DNA of 64,000 nt, from assembly GCA_037957365.1 (NCBI GenBank), contig JARHVA010000397.1, forward strand, positions 2,287,001 to 2,351,000, in the 5' to 3' direction. The notes under the pieces are model-generated. The model made no database searches and was not told the DNA's origin. It saw only the letters and a program-made list of their open reading frames with translations. This document shows positions 12,861-25,889 of this stretch, piece by piece; position 1 is the stretch's first letter; every line of letters begins with the position of its first letter. The stretch comes from Torreya grandis (taxonomy: Eukaryota; Streptophyta; Pinopsida; Cupressales; Taxaceae). Made by a program: the position numbers and the translations under genes.

Positions 12861-15832
12861 TTATATTTTTTACCTTATCCATGATTTATTTTATATGTAT
12901 GTTATGCTAGTTGATCTTGCTAAGTGATAGTTTCTCTTCCTTAGCATGTTGTCCTTACTTGCATCCATATTAAACTTTGAAATCATATTTTATGTCTCTT
13001 TAATTATTATAAATGAAATTTTCATGAGTTTAATTAGTTATCTTTCCACTAGTTTCAAATCATGACCTTGTGTTTAGTCCTCCTAGCTTAAAATTCCTTC
13101 ACGAATCTCCATGATAAATACTCATGAAATAGGTAGATTTGGATTAGTGTATTTGTAGCTTAGGGTTGTATTTGAAGTTTAATTATAGTTGATTGGTAGT
13201 GGCCAAGATAAAATTGGTGCATCACCTTTTAAGGATATATTTACTTTATGTTCTCCCTCTCCCTTTTCATCTAAATGAACTAGTATTTTAGGTAATGAGC
13301 TTCAATATAAAAACCAAGGGAGCTAGCCCTTAAATCTAGAGGTTTACCTATAATATAGGAAACCCACATGAATACAGGTATTCCCATGTTCCACTCAATT
13401 TGGATAAGGCTTGAACTACCTATCCAAGGGTTAAAAATTGAGTGACAATAATCACTTCATAAGATATATTACATAAACTATTAGATCATGAGGTCCTCTC
13501 TCACTCTTTTCATACCAAATTTATAATTCTTAAATTTAATATTTACAATGGCAAGGTTTATCTTTCACATCACACTCGATATTTCTTTTATTCATGATTT
13601 TTTTTACACGTAAGCCTTTAAAATTATGCCTTGGTTTAGTCTTACACCCTACACATGGGTTGTATGATTTAATTTAATGATATATTTTATATATTCTCCA
13701 TTAAATTTTATATAAACATTATCCAAAAGGTAAAATTTTCATGACTTTCTCAATTTTTAAAAATGATCCAATGATAATGTTTTTATGTGGTTTTTGTCCA
13801 CATCAAAGTTAATGGGTTTTCATCCTCTCATTTTATGATCACTGAAGTAACTCAAGGCATGAGTTAATATTTTTGACCCTCCTATGTATTCATGGTATAA
13901 TAGTATCATGTGACCTATAACCCATAAATGTAAGGTTACTCAAGTATCAAAACAACACCCAAAGAATTGATATTTACCAAATGATGTTATATTACAAAAA
14001 TGTGGTATCTTAAAAAAGTGAAAAATAATGGAAGGGTAGGGGAAAAAATAAGGTTTAAAATTTATTCCCAGTAATATTTTCATTTAAATAAAAAAAATTA
14101 AGATTTAATGTAACACAACCACCATTCATCAAATCTAGTCATGCAATCAGATCTAAATAAGCATGGTGTGAGAGTCCAAGGATTATTTTTTTATGAGTGA
14201 ATTTTAGTAACCCATATTTAAAAGATAAATTAATTATGGAAATATAAAGTTTCACATTCATCCATAATAATTTTATAAATATATAATTCATTGTGGTAAA
14301 TATTAATAACACACTATCTACAACAATAATAAATGAGACATTAACAAACTAAAATGATTATAATAACATAATTTCACATTATAAAATAATCATAATAAGA
14401 AAATAAATATATACGACAATAAATTAAAGATCAAAAACACACACAACATTAACCTTGAATTATGAGAAAGAATAAAATAATAGCATACTCATTGAACATC
14501 CATAAAGATTTCTCAAACTTATCAAATTTTTGAAAACCCTTTTTGAATAAGATTCTTCCAATACAATTTATTTGTAAAGGTCTATGGTCACCACTTTTTA
14601 CTTTTAAAAAATTCATTACATGCGATCCCTTATAAAAAATAAACTAAATCTAAATCTATAACTACTAAAAATAAAAATTCTAGCTTTACATATATATTTA
14701 AAGTGAGCTATCTTAATCTAAAAGATAAATTGAAACCTCCTTTCACTTTGAGGCCACTTTTGATCATATATCAAAATATTTGATAGATTTATTCCCCTTT
14801 TATATTCACATGGAATCTTAACTTATTAATTATCTTTGTGCATATTATGTGATTATTCATGTGTGACCATTCTTCTCAACTCTCTAAAATGGAGAAATTC
14901 TATGAATTTTCCTAAAACCTATGATAGTTTTACAAGTGATGACGGCCTTCAATTTTAAATTTACACTCACATACTACCAATTTTTATATGTGGAAAGATA
15001 TGAGATGTGTACAATATCAAGAAATATGTATCATATAATATGATCTTATATTATCATATCGTAGTCCACATGCCATGATTTTTCAATCTCAAAGTTATGA
15101 AGTCTTTTATGCTCTTTTTTTATGCCTTGATTGTTTACATTCCATAGTGTGGACCCCTTAACTTATCTCAACCTTTTTATGAAAAACAAGAATTTTATGA
15201 ATTGAGTATTTATATTGGACCAAAATCATGAATTCTATGTTGTGACAAATTCATTACGATCCATGTCAGCTACATAGATAATTAAGATGAGACACGTGTT
15301 ATGTTGTGATTACTTTGGAATCACATGATTTTCAAAGTACCATGAATTGATTTTGAATTATAAAAATTACATGATGAATAGGATCATGACATTCATCTCA
15401 TTTATATTACTTTTTGGTCTTTTATCTAACTCCTTTACATTATTATTTTAAATGTACAAGTAGTTTGTGGTCACGAGATTATGAGATTGCAATGTGTGGC
15501 ATTTTATGGTTGGATAATTATACATAACTATTTGAATTTGGTTTGATAAATTTAGGTGGAGTGATATGAAAGGTGTGACGTTATGAGGACATGAAATTAT
15601 TTTAGATGACACATGGAATTATTTTAATATCTTATACTTTTGAAATTTAAAACTTGTTATAAGCACTGTGAGGCACATTGTGAGTAGCATCATGAAACTT
15701 GACATCATGTGATTGACTTATAGCCATGTAGTGTGTTGATAGTTAAAAATTTCATTCAAATGAGTCAAACCTTTCACCTACCATGAAGCTTAAGACATAA
15801 TTGTACCAATATAATCATAACATTCTAAGGAA
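12861..15832. other. Featureless AT-rich stretch
   Basis: No ORF of interest, no paired repeats and no motifs that could be supported. Sequence from about 14,080 is especially A-rich on the plus strand. Confidence 0.6.
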
Positions 15833-16740
15833 TTAAATTAATTCCAAAGATGTGTAGAAGGGTTTTTTAAATGTTCCAATAAAAAAAGCAAGTCAAATAT
15901 CTATATAATGCTTAATTAATGTTTGGAAATAAAATATCACTTGAATATCAAAAAATGAAATCATATTAAAGTTATATATTCTAACTTATTTGATAGATAA
16001 AGCCTATGAATTAGATAAATTCTTGAAGGAAAGATATATGATCCTTAGTAATTTTGTTTTAATCAATTATTTGTAACTCTCTGATATATTTTTTGGATCA
16101 AAATAGATCTAAATAAAATAATATAAAAGAACTAAAAGATAAATATAATAACTAAAAATGAATACCAAATAGTGAGATATATATGAAAACAAACATAATT
16201 ATAGAACACAATATCGCTACTTATCAAGAAAGACTAATTATAAACTATAAAAAATTAAGAAACAACCTACAAGAAACAAACAAACAATAAATAATCTACT
16301 ATAATCTAATCTAAACCTAAAAAATCAAAATATCTAAGAAGACTAATCTAATAACAAATAAATATATAATTATAAAATAAATAAACAATATTTATCCAAT
16401 CTATAACATAACTAAACTAATTAAATTAAACTAAGTAATTGAACTAATTTTAATCTAAAATTTGAAACAAAAAATGCATAAAAATAAAGGTCTTAATTAT
16501 AAAATACTTAACAAATAATGAAATTTAAACTTATAAGAAAACACAATACTAAAATAAAGTAATGAACTTAAGTAAATGAACTTCAAACTAAAGACACAAT
16601 AAAAGAAAAAGATTTAAGATTATATTCTAATCTAATAAAAAATCAAAACAAATGAAATTAAATATAATAAGAAAATAAAATAAATGTGAGTCTAAAATAT
16701 ATTCATCTTAGCATAAATTTTGAAGAAAAATTATTTGAGA
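15833..16740. repeat. Dispersed A-rich repeat X, copy 1
   Basis: The start (ATTAATTCCAAAGATGTGTA then GAAGGGTTTTTT) matches the start of 60,579-61,290 closely, and both copies then become A-rich over several hundred bases. Each copy is followed by LTR sequence (Z here, reversed Y at 61.4 kb). It may be an untranslated leader or a downstream part of gypsy elements. Most of the alignment is low-complexity, so only the first 40 or so bases are strong evidence. Confidence 0.4.
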
Positions 16741-16747
16741 AACAAGT

Positions 16748-17740
16748 TGTCATATAAAATGTGAAATTTGGTAACTTGAGTATGGCTAATGACACCCAAT
16801 CCATACGTCCATTTTGCTTTCTCTCTTAACCTTTGTAGGCATATTATCACAATTTCCCAGTTATCTATAGCCTTCTAGACTGAACCCTTACTGACCTAGG
16901 CTGATATTCCCATGACAAATCCATCCCCCTAGGTCTCCTGCTCTCAGGACAATAGTGCCCAAACTTAGACTATAGTGCTGAAACTCAGGGTGTCTTATTT
17001 TCAACACTATTGTCAAAGTGCAATTTTGGTTCAAATAGTCATATTCTCTTGGATCCTTATCCTAATTCATGTTAGCCTAACATGAATTTATTTAACCCAT
17101 GGTAATTAAATCCCATATAAAAGGCCATTCAAATTACATTTAGAAGGGTTGACACTCATTTACAAGAGAGAAACAGGAATACAGCAAGACTACTCAAGTA
17201 CTCTTCCCTATTCTCAACATATAGCTATCCAACAACATTTAAAGTTTATTCAAAACTTTACACCAATCCCTAGTCATTCCAAGTACACCTAGTTTCACAT
17301 TTACTTGCATTTTAATCACACTATTATACCAAGTACTTCAATGAGAGAACTATATATATATTGATCCCTCCTCAGAGTATTGGTATGTAGGTAGCTTGCC
17401 CACACATAGGGTGTGAAGTGTGTTTAGCATATCCTTTACACACTAAACACTTTTCCCTATTTTCCAAAGTTCCATTTAATTTCATAGAAGATATAATCAC
17501 ATGAATAATCAGTTCTACAAGGAGTTTTATTGATAACAAGGATCTAAAATTTGGTACATAAGCTCACATAGATGCTATGAACAAAACCTAGAAATATCAT
17601 ATCTCTATGAGTAGTTAGGAAAATAGTGGCAAGATGAGGACAATAGTGATAGATAGTAGGGTGCAAAATTTTTGGTAATCTTATCCAATCAAGAAATGAA
17701 CTCCAGATCTCAATTTATGATAGTGTCCCATTCTTGTTCC
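16748..17740 (+). repeat. 5' LTR of element Z
   Basis: It begins TGTCATATAAAA. The first 465 bp match 23,344-23,810 in direct orientation, including TTGAGTATGGCTAATGACAC and CATGTTAGCCTAACATGAAT. The remainder matches reversed 38,484-37,960. The right end is set approximately by the primer-site-like motif at 17,743; a clear terminal CA could not be fixed. Confidence 0.7.
17112..17123 (+). promoter_or_regulatory. TATA box of LTR Z
   Basis: CCCATATAAAAGG is conserved as CCATATAAAATTCC at about 23,708 in the second LTR. In both copies it is followed by CACTCATTTA(C/T)AAGAGA, a likely transcript start region. Conservation between the copies supports a core promoter role. Confidence 0.55.
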
Positions 17741-17742
17741 TC

Positions 17743-17754
17743 TAGTATCAGACT
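17743..17754 (+). other. Primer binding site candidate (tRNA-Met type)
   Basis: TAGTATCAGACT matches the classical TGGTATCAGAGC at 9 of 12 positions. Both G-to-A/C-to-T type changes and one other change separate them. The reversed copy at about 37,940 has TAATATCAAACT in the same context (CCTCT before, CTGTCTCAGCC after). Its position after the LTR and before gag-protease fits. Confidence 0.5.
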
Positions 17755-18394
17755 CTGTCTCAGCCATAACAGCCTAAAATAAGTTAAGTCATATTTTATC
17801 TCACTCATTACTATTTTTAGAAAAGGCAAAAATACTTGTTTAAATAAATCAATGGCTTGATTATTGCATAGTATTTACTGATTTTATCTACTCAGACCCA
17901 TTTATTATTTAAGAATTAAACATTTAATTTCCCAAAAATAATAAATCATTTGGTGAACCTGAATTATTTCAAATTTTGCATAAAACCCCTGGGGTAAATT
18001 CCTAACTAATTTTTCCCATAAAATTTTGAATTTTTTCTTGACTATTAAAATAAAAAATTCCTCTCAAATTTTAAAATTTTGTATTAAATTTTAAAATAAA
18101 TTTATTTCAAATTCTAGTTGCATCAACTACCTCCCAGTGATTTTCCAATCATTTTCTAAAATTTTAGTTGCATATTAAAATTAGAAAATCATTTCAAATT
18201 TTAGAAATTCATAGTAATCTTCAAAAAATTATTTTTCTCAAATACCTAGTTGAATCTACTAGGTCCTATTAAATCACTAATTTTCCCATAATTTTTTATA
18301 TTTTATCTTGCATACTTAGCTAAAAAATTCAATTTCAAATTTCAAAAATTCATAGTATTTTGTAAAAGTATTTTAAAAAAATCCCCAGTTGCAT

Positions 18395-20130
18395 GTACTA
18401 TCTCCTAATTTTCTTCTTGAGGTATCACCTTACATCCATAATCAAATTATAAATATGACGCTCATTTATTTACAAACTTTTCTTGTAAATAATAATGAAA
18501 CCATAATGGGCCCTATCATGTACATGAATGATGAAGTCTATCATATATTAGTACAAAGCTTCATTATTTACAATTCATTATTATTTTTCATTATATGGGA
18601 TGATGTTAAGCTTGTTATTCTTAAACATGTTAATACATCTTTTACATCACCTCCCTTGGAGCCTTTACCCCATGTTGAGTCATGTTTCATGGTCTATTTT
18701 ACCCTTCCTTAGGTCACTACCCATCACCAAAGAGCCTAGTTGACACCTTTTATCCCTCTCCCACCTTGACCCATCGATTATCTTCACTCTCCTCCCATAA
18801 CTACTACTACTCCTATATAGATAATAGATAATGTGGTTAGAGTTATTACTCAATGTGCTGATATACCTCCTCCACCTAGCTAGGAGCCTTGTCACCCTTC
18901 TATTCCTACCCATCCTAGGCCCAACACACCCACACAAGTAAATTTTCATAAGGCATATGACATTATTTATAAAATGAAAAACACTCTAGCTAAGATTTCC
19001 ATGTTAGAACTACTTCAAAAAGATGATCTAGTCAAGGACATTCTTTATCAGGCACTCAATCAAACTTTTATGTTGATTAATTTATAACCTTCTTATTTTG
19101 CATTAGTAGTCAACACTTTGAAAACTATAGAAGATGCAATTTATTTTTATAGTGAGGACATGCCTTCTCAAAAAATTATTGATCAAAATTTGCCACTATT
19201 CATACAAGTTCAAGTCAAAACTAGTGAAGTTAAGAGATTTCTTGTTGATAATAGTTATAGAATATATATATGCAATATCACATTATTATAATCCATGGGC
19301 ATAGATTTGTCATCCATGCAAAAATCATATAAGAAAATTTGAGGATTTGATGATTTACCCCAACAAACATTGGGCACTATTACTTTAGATATCATGGTGG
19401 GACCAAAAACCCTCTCTACATAGTTCCAAGTCATGCCAAGTCCTCACCACTATAATATTTTACTTGAATGACTTTGGATACATAATATGGGGTCTATTCC
19501 TTCTACTGTACATCGATGTATTAAATTTCTCCATGAGGGATATCTATACGCATGTTTAGTAGACAACTAGCCATTTAGATATTATCAAATTACAGTGTCA
19601 TATTTGACTATTTTACTAGATGGGAGACCTTATATCATAGTAAAACCACCACCTCATTTCATTTCTCTTAATTAGATACATATATATGAGGTGGGAGAGA
19701 CTAGCACTTCTTGCACTCCTCCACTTACAGTCATACCTTTAGCTCAAGATATTTTGCCAATCATAGAGCTTCAACCATTATAGAAACTCCATCAGTCATT
19801 ATTATAATACATGTTACACATCCAAAATCACCCAAAGTAATACTAATAGTTCCAGTTGATTCCATAGTTACTCTGCTAGATACAAATATTTTTGCAATAG
19901 TACCATCTTCTACTACTATAGGTGATGAGACTCCTATATCACAGTTACCCCTCAAGGTAAATTCTAAGTTACCATATATACATGGCATTGATACAAATTC
20001 ATAGGCTTCTTCAAATAATAATACAACACCCACACTTATAGATGAATATTTGTGTGGATTAAACTTTACTCCAGTTGGCCTAGTAGAGTACCAATATGAC
20101 TCTATATCTCTCATTCCACATCCTACATCA
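18395..20130 (+). pseudogene. Gypsy gag-protease remnant
   Basis: A Pro-rich region at about 18,750-18,950 is followed by IIYKMKNTLAKISMLELL (about 18,965-19,010), then an aspartic protease domain at about 19,230-19,560. Diagnostic matches are MGIDLSSM, GTITLDIMVGP, FQVMPSPHHYNILL, LWIHNMGSIPST and IKFLHEG. These correspond to the plant Tat/Ogre-type pattern of an NGSSLN active site, GTI.LPI..G, FQVM, LLGRPWIH, GA.PS.LHQ and KF. The catalytic D(S/T)G position reads DNS. GR in LLGR has become E-stop, and several stops sit at Gln or Arg codons, so it is dead. A Ser/Thr/Pro-rich linker follows to about 20,130. No RT follows. Confidence 0.75.
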
Positions 20131-23100
20131 CTTTTAACATATCACACTACACTATCAGGATCTACTCTACACTCATGGACATAGACAAATCACTTGGCAC
20201 ATATAGTTCACATGGTTACCTCTAAGGATTAGAGATATTTATTCAGATTTAGGTAGCTAGCACACAACATTAGCCATAGTTTATGTTATAGATATTACTT
20301 GATCATGGATTGATCACATTACCTATAGTATGACATATATCTATCAATAGATTACCATATTAGGATGGTCACCCATTTTGTACTTTTCATAGGATTATAA
20401 GACATGATACAAACTCATGTACAAATCTATAGTAGAGATTGGATAAACTAAAATATCAAGGAATTATTAAAACTATATCACCACAACATCACCAGCTCCA
20501 CCACTTCCACTGAAGTCATCTCCTAGCATGACTAAATACTCCAAAGTAGAGTTAGCATCTCCCCCACCATAGCATCTATAACATATGATGATACTTATGA
20601 TGATGACCTTGAAACATTTGATGATGGCCATGACCCTTTCCCCCATTTTTATCCCTAGTAGACTCCATCCTTGGATCCTTCCCCCCTCTAGCCTAGTCTT
20701 TTTTATTATTATATACATACTACTTTATTTTCATTCTTGTACCTTATACATACTCTCTTTTACTTGCTTGTACATAGTTCAAAAATTCAAAAATATAAAA
20801 ATAATATAACATTTACAAAATACTAAAAACATTCAAATATATACAACACAAAAATATTTCAATCGTATGCATCATTTATGATTTACATTTCTACTACTAT
20901 TCTAGGATTACATTTGTTGTTTCATGCTATTATCTGTCAATTTATCTACGTCACCATGATTCACTTGATCTTCTTTGAGTGTGTTCAGTGACATTTAGAT
21001 CCTTGACTACTTCACTCTACCCATTGAGGGGGCATCCTAGTTCTACATTTGAGACATGCATTGATATACATACCAACTGGGGGCATCTTCTACATGAATA
21101 CACAATCTAGGTTACATCATTCCTACACTACACACTCCATGTTATCATGTTGATGTACATTACTTATTATATTACACATATTACTATATCAATATTTCAC
21201 TATTATCTATCACTTTCATATCTCTTTAGCATATATCTAGTCTTGTATTAAACATGTATTACATACATTCACTCTTTATTTGATTAGTTATATGTGATTC
21301 TATCTTTCCAATTATTACTTGCTTTCTCTCCTTGCTTAGCGTAGCTTATTGGATTGCATTTTGGGTTCTTGTTTATCTCTTATGTGTGCCTTAGGAAATT
21401 TGCCAATGTATTTTACTTCTATTCATGTGTGTGTACCTTTTAACATTTTCCAATGTCCCTTACTCGTAATCTTTTATATGGCTATGGCCCTTATGCCATT
21501 CTTGTTTGTTTTATGGTATGTGTGTGTGGTATTTGAACATGCCTTATACGGTTGCTTTCTAGTATGAGTGAAATGTGCCCATGTCCCTTATTTTCTTGGC
21601 CCATTAGCCACCCCTGTATGATTATTACTTATTACTTTTTATGCTTGTTGCTTGATTTTTTGTCCTTGTTTGTAAATGCCACAATCCATATCATGCATTT
21701 CCTTGCTTTCTTGGATGCCATGATGGACATCATGTTCCATCCATCCTTTCTAATAACTAACAACCAACCTTTTTAATTCTAGTTTAGTATATTACACATG
21801 CTTTTACATTATTATATCTATCTAGGCATTCCCTTATTGATCTAACAATCTCTCAATACAAATATTTCTATATCTTGAGATATCTTATCAATTATCATTG
21901 CTATATCATGTATCTATGCATCATAACACACTTTCAAGGTTATCTATTCTAAGGGTAGTGATTGTAGGGTCTTCATTCCTACCCTAAAAAATGGGGGCCA
22001 TAAATAGGGGTTTTGTCATAGAGATTAGAGATCTTATTAGTTGATACAATAGTTTTAAAAACATAATCTAGACATCATACTAGGTAGAATAAACCAGATA
22101 GATAATAAATAATTAGAATAGTCATCAAATTTGGCCATGAACAATAGTGCCAAAGTTGGACTATAGCACTGAACATTAGGGTGTCCTATTTTTAGTACTC
22201 CTATCTAGACAATAGAAAATTTAATTTTTCCAAAAATATATGGAAAGGTGAGTGTAGTCACAAGTTTGTTAGTACAACATAGTCCAAATTAAACATGTTT
22301 TAATACATTATTTGTTCAAAGAATATAGATATGGGGGCACCATGTCCAGTATGATGGCTCTCAATTATAATTTTAGATTAGGTAGTTGATATAACTTCTA
22401 GATCAGAATCCATATTCCAAACACTAGTTATCAGGGGTAATGTGCATGGCACATTGGTCCTCCTCTCTTTTCAAGTTTAGTTTATTTTTCCTAAGCCTTC
22501 TCAATAGTTACGTGCCTTAATCCATCTGTAGGTGATTGGCATAATTTTTTAAGTTTAGATTTCATACAAGCTTAACTTTGTAACTACCTGAGTTCTTGAT
22601 TTGGCTTTCATATAAGCCTATTGCACCAATTTCAAAGTGGATTTCATACAAGCCTAGTCCCCATCTTTCAAAATGGCCAAGAGTGGCCTAATTTTTAATA
22701 AACATTTGGCTATCCATGCCAACATTGTCAAATTATAGTACTTTCATGGGATTTAGGATCCATCTCATCTATTCTATACTGGTATCACTTCATAGTTTCA
22801 CTTCACGAGGCAAAAATGGAGCCAAAGGACTTGCTAGCCTTTGTATTCTTGAGCCACCTATTTAGAGGGATTAGACACACAATCCAAATATCAATTAACA
22901 CATGCATGACTCATTAGGTTTAATTAATAGGTGACGATGGAGCCAAAGGTCCTACCTTTGCATGTTTGATCCACTTATAGGTAATTTATCTCTCATATCC
23001 ATTCATGATATTACTTTTGGTATAACACACTCCTAGTACAATCTAGCATCACAATAGGTTTTCTATTGGTTCATGTACCTAGTGAGGTGTATTCATTCCT

Positions 23101-23329
23101 TTCTCTTCATCTCTCTCTTACCTAGATTTTATATGTTTTTATTTTAGATATAGTAGGTCTAGTAAGGACTAGGCTACTTTTTTCATTACAAATTCACACT
23201 TCACACCATGCTCTCTCTATGCACATCCAACATCACACAGCTTCATGAGTTTCACCTTTACAGGTAAGTTTAGGTATGCTTTATATTTTTCCTTTATCCT
23301 AGTATTTCACTTTGATACATCACTATAAT
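20131..23329. other. Internal non-coding region of element Z
   Basis: There are no polymerase motifs. It contains an acidic Asp/Thr-rich snippet at about 20,560-20,640 and two GGGGGCATC motifs (about 21,028 and 21,079). There is another AAAAAATGGGGGCC at about 21,985, and an 80-bp fragment at 22,135-22,215 resembling the LTR core (AATAGTGCCAAAG, GGGTGTCCTATTTTTAG). Short diverged repeats TTTCATACAAGCCTA lie at 22,560-22,655, and ATGGAGCCAAAGG lies at about 22,818 and 22,939. Confidence 0.5.
22135..22215 (+). repeat. Fragment resembling LTR Z core
   Basis: It aligns with 16,950-17,030 (AATAGTGCCCAAACTTAGAC, then GGTGTCTTATTTTCAACAC). It may be a partial LTR duplication inside the element or a conserved 3' regulatory segment. 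Confidence 0.5.
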
Positions 23330-23342
23330 GAAGGGGGGGAAA
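23330..23342 (+). other. Polypurine tract of element Z
   Basis: GAAGGGGGGGAAA lies immediately before the position where the second LTR begins (AGTCATATAAAA versus TGTCATATAAAA in the 5' LTR). This is the expected plus-strand priming site. Confidence 0.75.
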
Positions 23343-23343
23343 T

Positions 23344-23810
23344 AGTCATATAAAATTAAAAATTTCATAACTTGAGTATGGCTAATGACACCTAATCCAT
23401 AGGTCCATTTTTCTTACTCTCTTAACCATGTTATGCATGTTTCCATAATTTCTCAGTTATTTATAGCATTCTAGACTAAACCTTTACTAACCCAAGCTGA
23501 TCTTACCATGAAAAATCCATCCCCTAAGTCTTCTTCCCATAGGAAAATATTACCCAAACTTGGCCTATAACATTGAAACTCAAGGTGTCTTATTTTTGGT
23601 GATGTTGTCTAAGTGTAATTTTGGTTCAAATGGTCATATTCTCCTAGATCATTATCCTAATTCATGTTGGCCTAACATGAATTAATTCTACCCATAATAA
23701 TTATATCCCATATAAAATTCCATTAAAAGTCCATTTATAAGGGTTGGCACTCATTTATAAGAGATAAGCAAGACTACAAGTAAGACTACTTAATCACTCT
23801 TCCATATTCT
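23344..23810 (+). repeat. 3' LTR of element Z, left half
   Basis: It aligns end to end with 16,748-17,211. Similarity stops abruptly after CTTCCATATTCT, where the 5' LTR continues CAACATATAGCTATCC. The continuation is present reversed, ending at about 38,484. Confidence 0.8.
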
Positions 23811-23876
23811 ATTGTTTTGGGACTTGATTATGTTGGTTAGGAAGATAAAAATATTCATGAGGGATATTGTAGGATT

Positions 23877-24170
23877 TGTATGTGTCATCATAATACTGAT
23901 AATCCACTGTATACTCATCATATGGCTGATATGGATCATTATAAGGATAATATGGGTTATGAGGATCATACTGGAACTGCTAATAAAGAGAACAATGATG
24001 TAATCCTTCTTTGTAGGCTACCATGTATGTGTCATCATAATACTAATAATCCACTGTATACTCATCATATGGCTGATATGGATCATTATAAGGATAATAT
24101 GGGTTATGAGGATCATACTGGAACTGCTAATAAAGAGAACAATGATGTAATCCTTCTTTGTAGGCTACCA
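23877..24170 (+). repeat. 147-bp tandem duplication in a His/Asp-rich frame
   Basis: Two head-to-tail copies (23,877-24,023 and 24,024-24,170) differ at only one base that I can see (CTGATAAT versus CTAATAAT). 147 is divisible by three, so a 102-codon frame stays open (23,880-24,188) and repeats CHHNT(D/N)NPLYTHHMADMD. Copies A and B of the repeat do not have the doubled unit: A has one diverged copy near 48,370-48,530 and B ends before it. The near-identity makes this far younger than the rest of the repeat. Confidence 0.85.
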
Positions 24171-25889
24171 TGGCCTATAAAATCATGAAGCTAATTAAAA
24201 TTATGAACAAAAAATTTAATTTTACCTTGAGATAAGGAACATAAGAGTATTTTAAATTATCTCTAAAGATGAATATACTAAAAACTATTACTCTAATGGC
24301 TAAATTTTTATCCCAATGGGCATGCTAGAACTGTTCGTAACCCATATTGCACCCTACTTGAAGATTGATAGATAGCTAAAATATTATAAGGGAGAAATTG
24401 CTACCACATGTTCAAATAAACCAACATAAACACACTATACCCAAATATTTAAATGTGAAAATAGTCATTTTATTATACTATAATGTTACAAAGCTCAATA
24501 TTGGTAGAGTCTAGTGATGCCCAAGAGAGGGATCTCAAAAATGACTTAAAAACCTACATATATAGAAATAGAAGTAGCTCTAGCTAATATATTACTGTAG
24601 AGGTGAGAAGAAGAGGTTAATTACAATTAAATTTCAATCAACCTTGAGTAAAAATTTTATAACAATAGTCTTTAATAACTCTTTTTGTGTTGAAAATCTA
24701 GCATGATCTTCCTTTTTGGCATTGGAGAGAGATGGTGAGCCATTATTAGGTTGTTGAAGATTATTTGCATGAATTTTATGCCATATATTGGTGGATAAAT
24801 CCTCTTTAAAGTGATTTTAAAACATGATAATGTCCTCCTTTTCATGAATTCCATGAAAGATGCATGAAGATAGTCAACTAGTCAACTAAAGTGATGATTG
24901 GTTATTAAGGACTAGTTAACTCTACTTGAACTCCTTTGGCATGAAATGACCCTTGAAATATGAATGTTCATGATAATATCCACTTAAATAGAAGTTAAAC
25001 AATGTGGTAACTCTAAAAAAAATCAAATATAGCCTTTTGATGCCAATTTGCTTTGCTTATTTGATCAAATAGGCCTACTCAGCCAAATAGGCCTAGTAGT
25101 CTACTTCATGCACTTGAAGTCCATAAAACCTATACAAAACTTTTAAAACTAAAAAAATATGACATTAGACCTGAATCAACTCCTCACACCATGATATAGG
25201 TGTTCTTGATGAATAAACCCTTGTTACTTAGTCACCATGGTTGATTAGGTCAATCCTACCTCATTTTCCTACAAATTGGATGTTTTGAAGGAACTAGCAG
25301 GGGAACTTACAAGAATATTTCAAAACAAATGATGGTTTGGGTATGAATAAAAATCCTCATTCTTCAACATCAATGAATTTGATTTCATGTAAACTAGTTT
25401 TTACCTCATTTTCATACTTTTTTCTTCAAAAAACCTTATTTATACACTAATATGTATAATTTTGTACAAAAAACTAGTATTTCTAGGATCATCTCTGAGT
25501 TTAATTTATTTTTAGAGAGGTTTAAGTTGATCCATGAGGTTTTGATAGCAATAAATCAAATTTTCTCAAAAAAGGTCACTATGAGGGTTTGTGAGGGTTT
25601 TGGACCTGAATATTCTTTATGATGATTCATGAAGCACAGACTTCCAAATCCAAAATTATTTCCATTAATTTGTATTATACATACCCACTCAACATCCTTG
25701 AAAATATTGGGTTCCCATGACAAATATACGAGAAGATATCATGTGAAGGAAATTTTCTTGTAGGTTTTGCAAGTGTTTTGGGCATGCTTATGCTCTTAGT
25801 GATTATGCATAAAGTAAAACCCATAAACCAACCTTAATTTTTTAGTAATTATAATTTCATATGGGTTCTCAATTAATGATAAGATCTTT

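Larger units (their letters stand above)
16748..23810 (+). mobile_element. Ty3/gypsy element Z (Tat/Ogre-like), gag-protease only, 3' LTR cut
   Basis: Direct repeats at 16,748 and 23,344 are the LTRs. A 9/12 match to the tRNA-Met primer site lies just inside the 5' LTR (17,743), a protease-bearing frame is at 18.4-20.1 kb, and a polypurine tract (GAAGGGGGGGAAA) abuts the 3' LTR. All of these agree on plus orientation. No RT, RNase H or integrase motif was found between the protease and the 3' LTR, so this copy is non-autonomous or internally deleted. The 3' LTR stops after about 467 bp at the inversion breakpoint. Its continuation is found reversed at 37,752-38,484. Confidence 0.7.

Noticed and set aside
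18680..20114. Minus-strand ORFs at 18,680-18,949 and 19,761-20,114
   Set aside because: They lie antisense to the gag-protease frame, which has clear protease motifs on the plus strand. Their own translations have no recognisable features.
21349..21776. Hydrophobic plus-strand ORFs at 21,349-21,567 and 21,552-21,776 as membrane proteins
   Set aside because: T-rich sequence gives Phe/Leu/Cys-rich translations by chance. They overlap each other in different frames and have no parallel in any other repeat copy.
23877..24170. 147-bp repeats as a centromeric or nucleosome-length satellite
   Set aside because: Only two copies are present, inside a dispersed repeat, with no array; the length match to a nucleosome core is probably chance.
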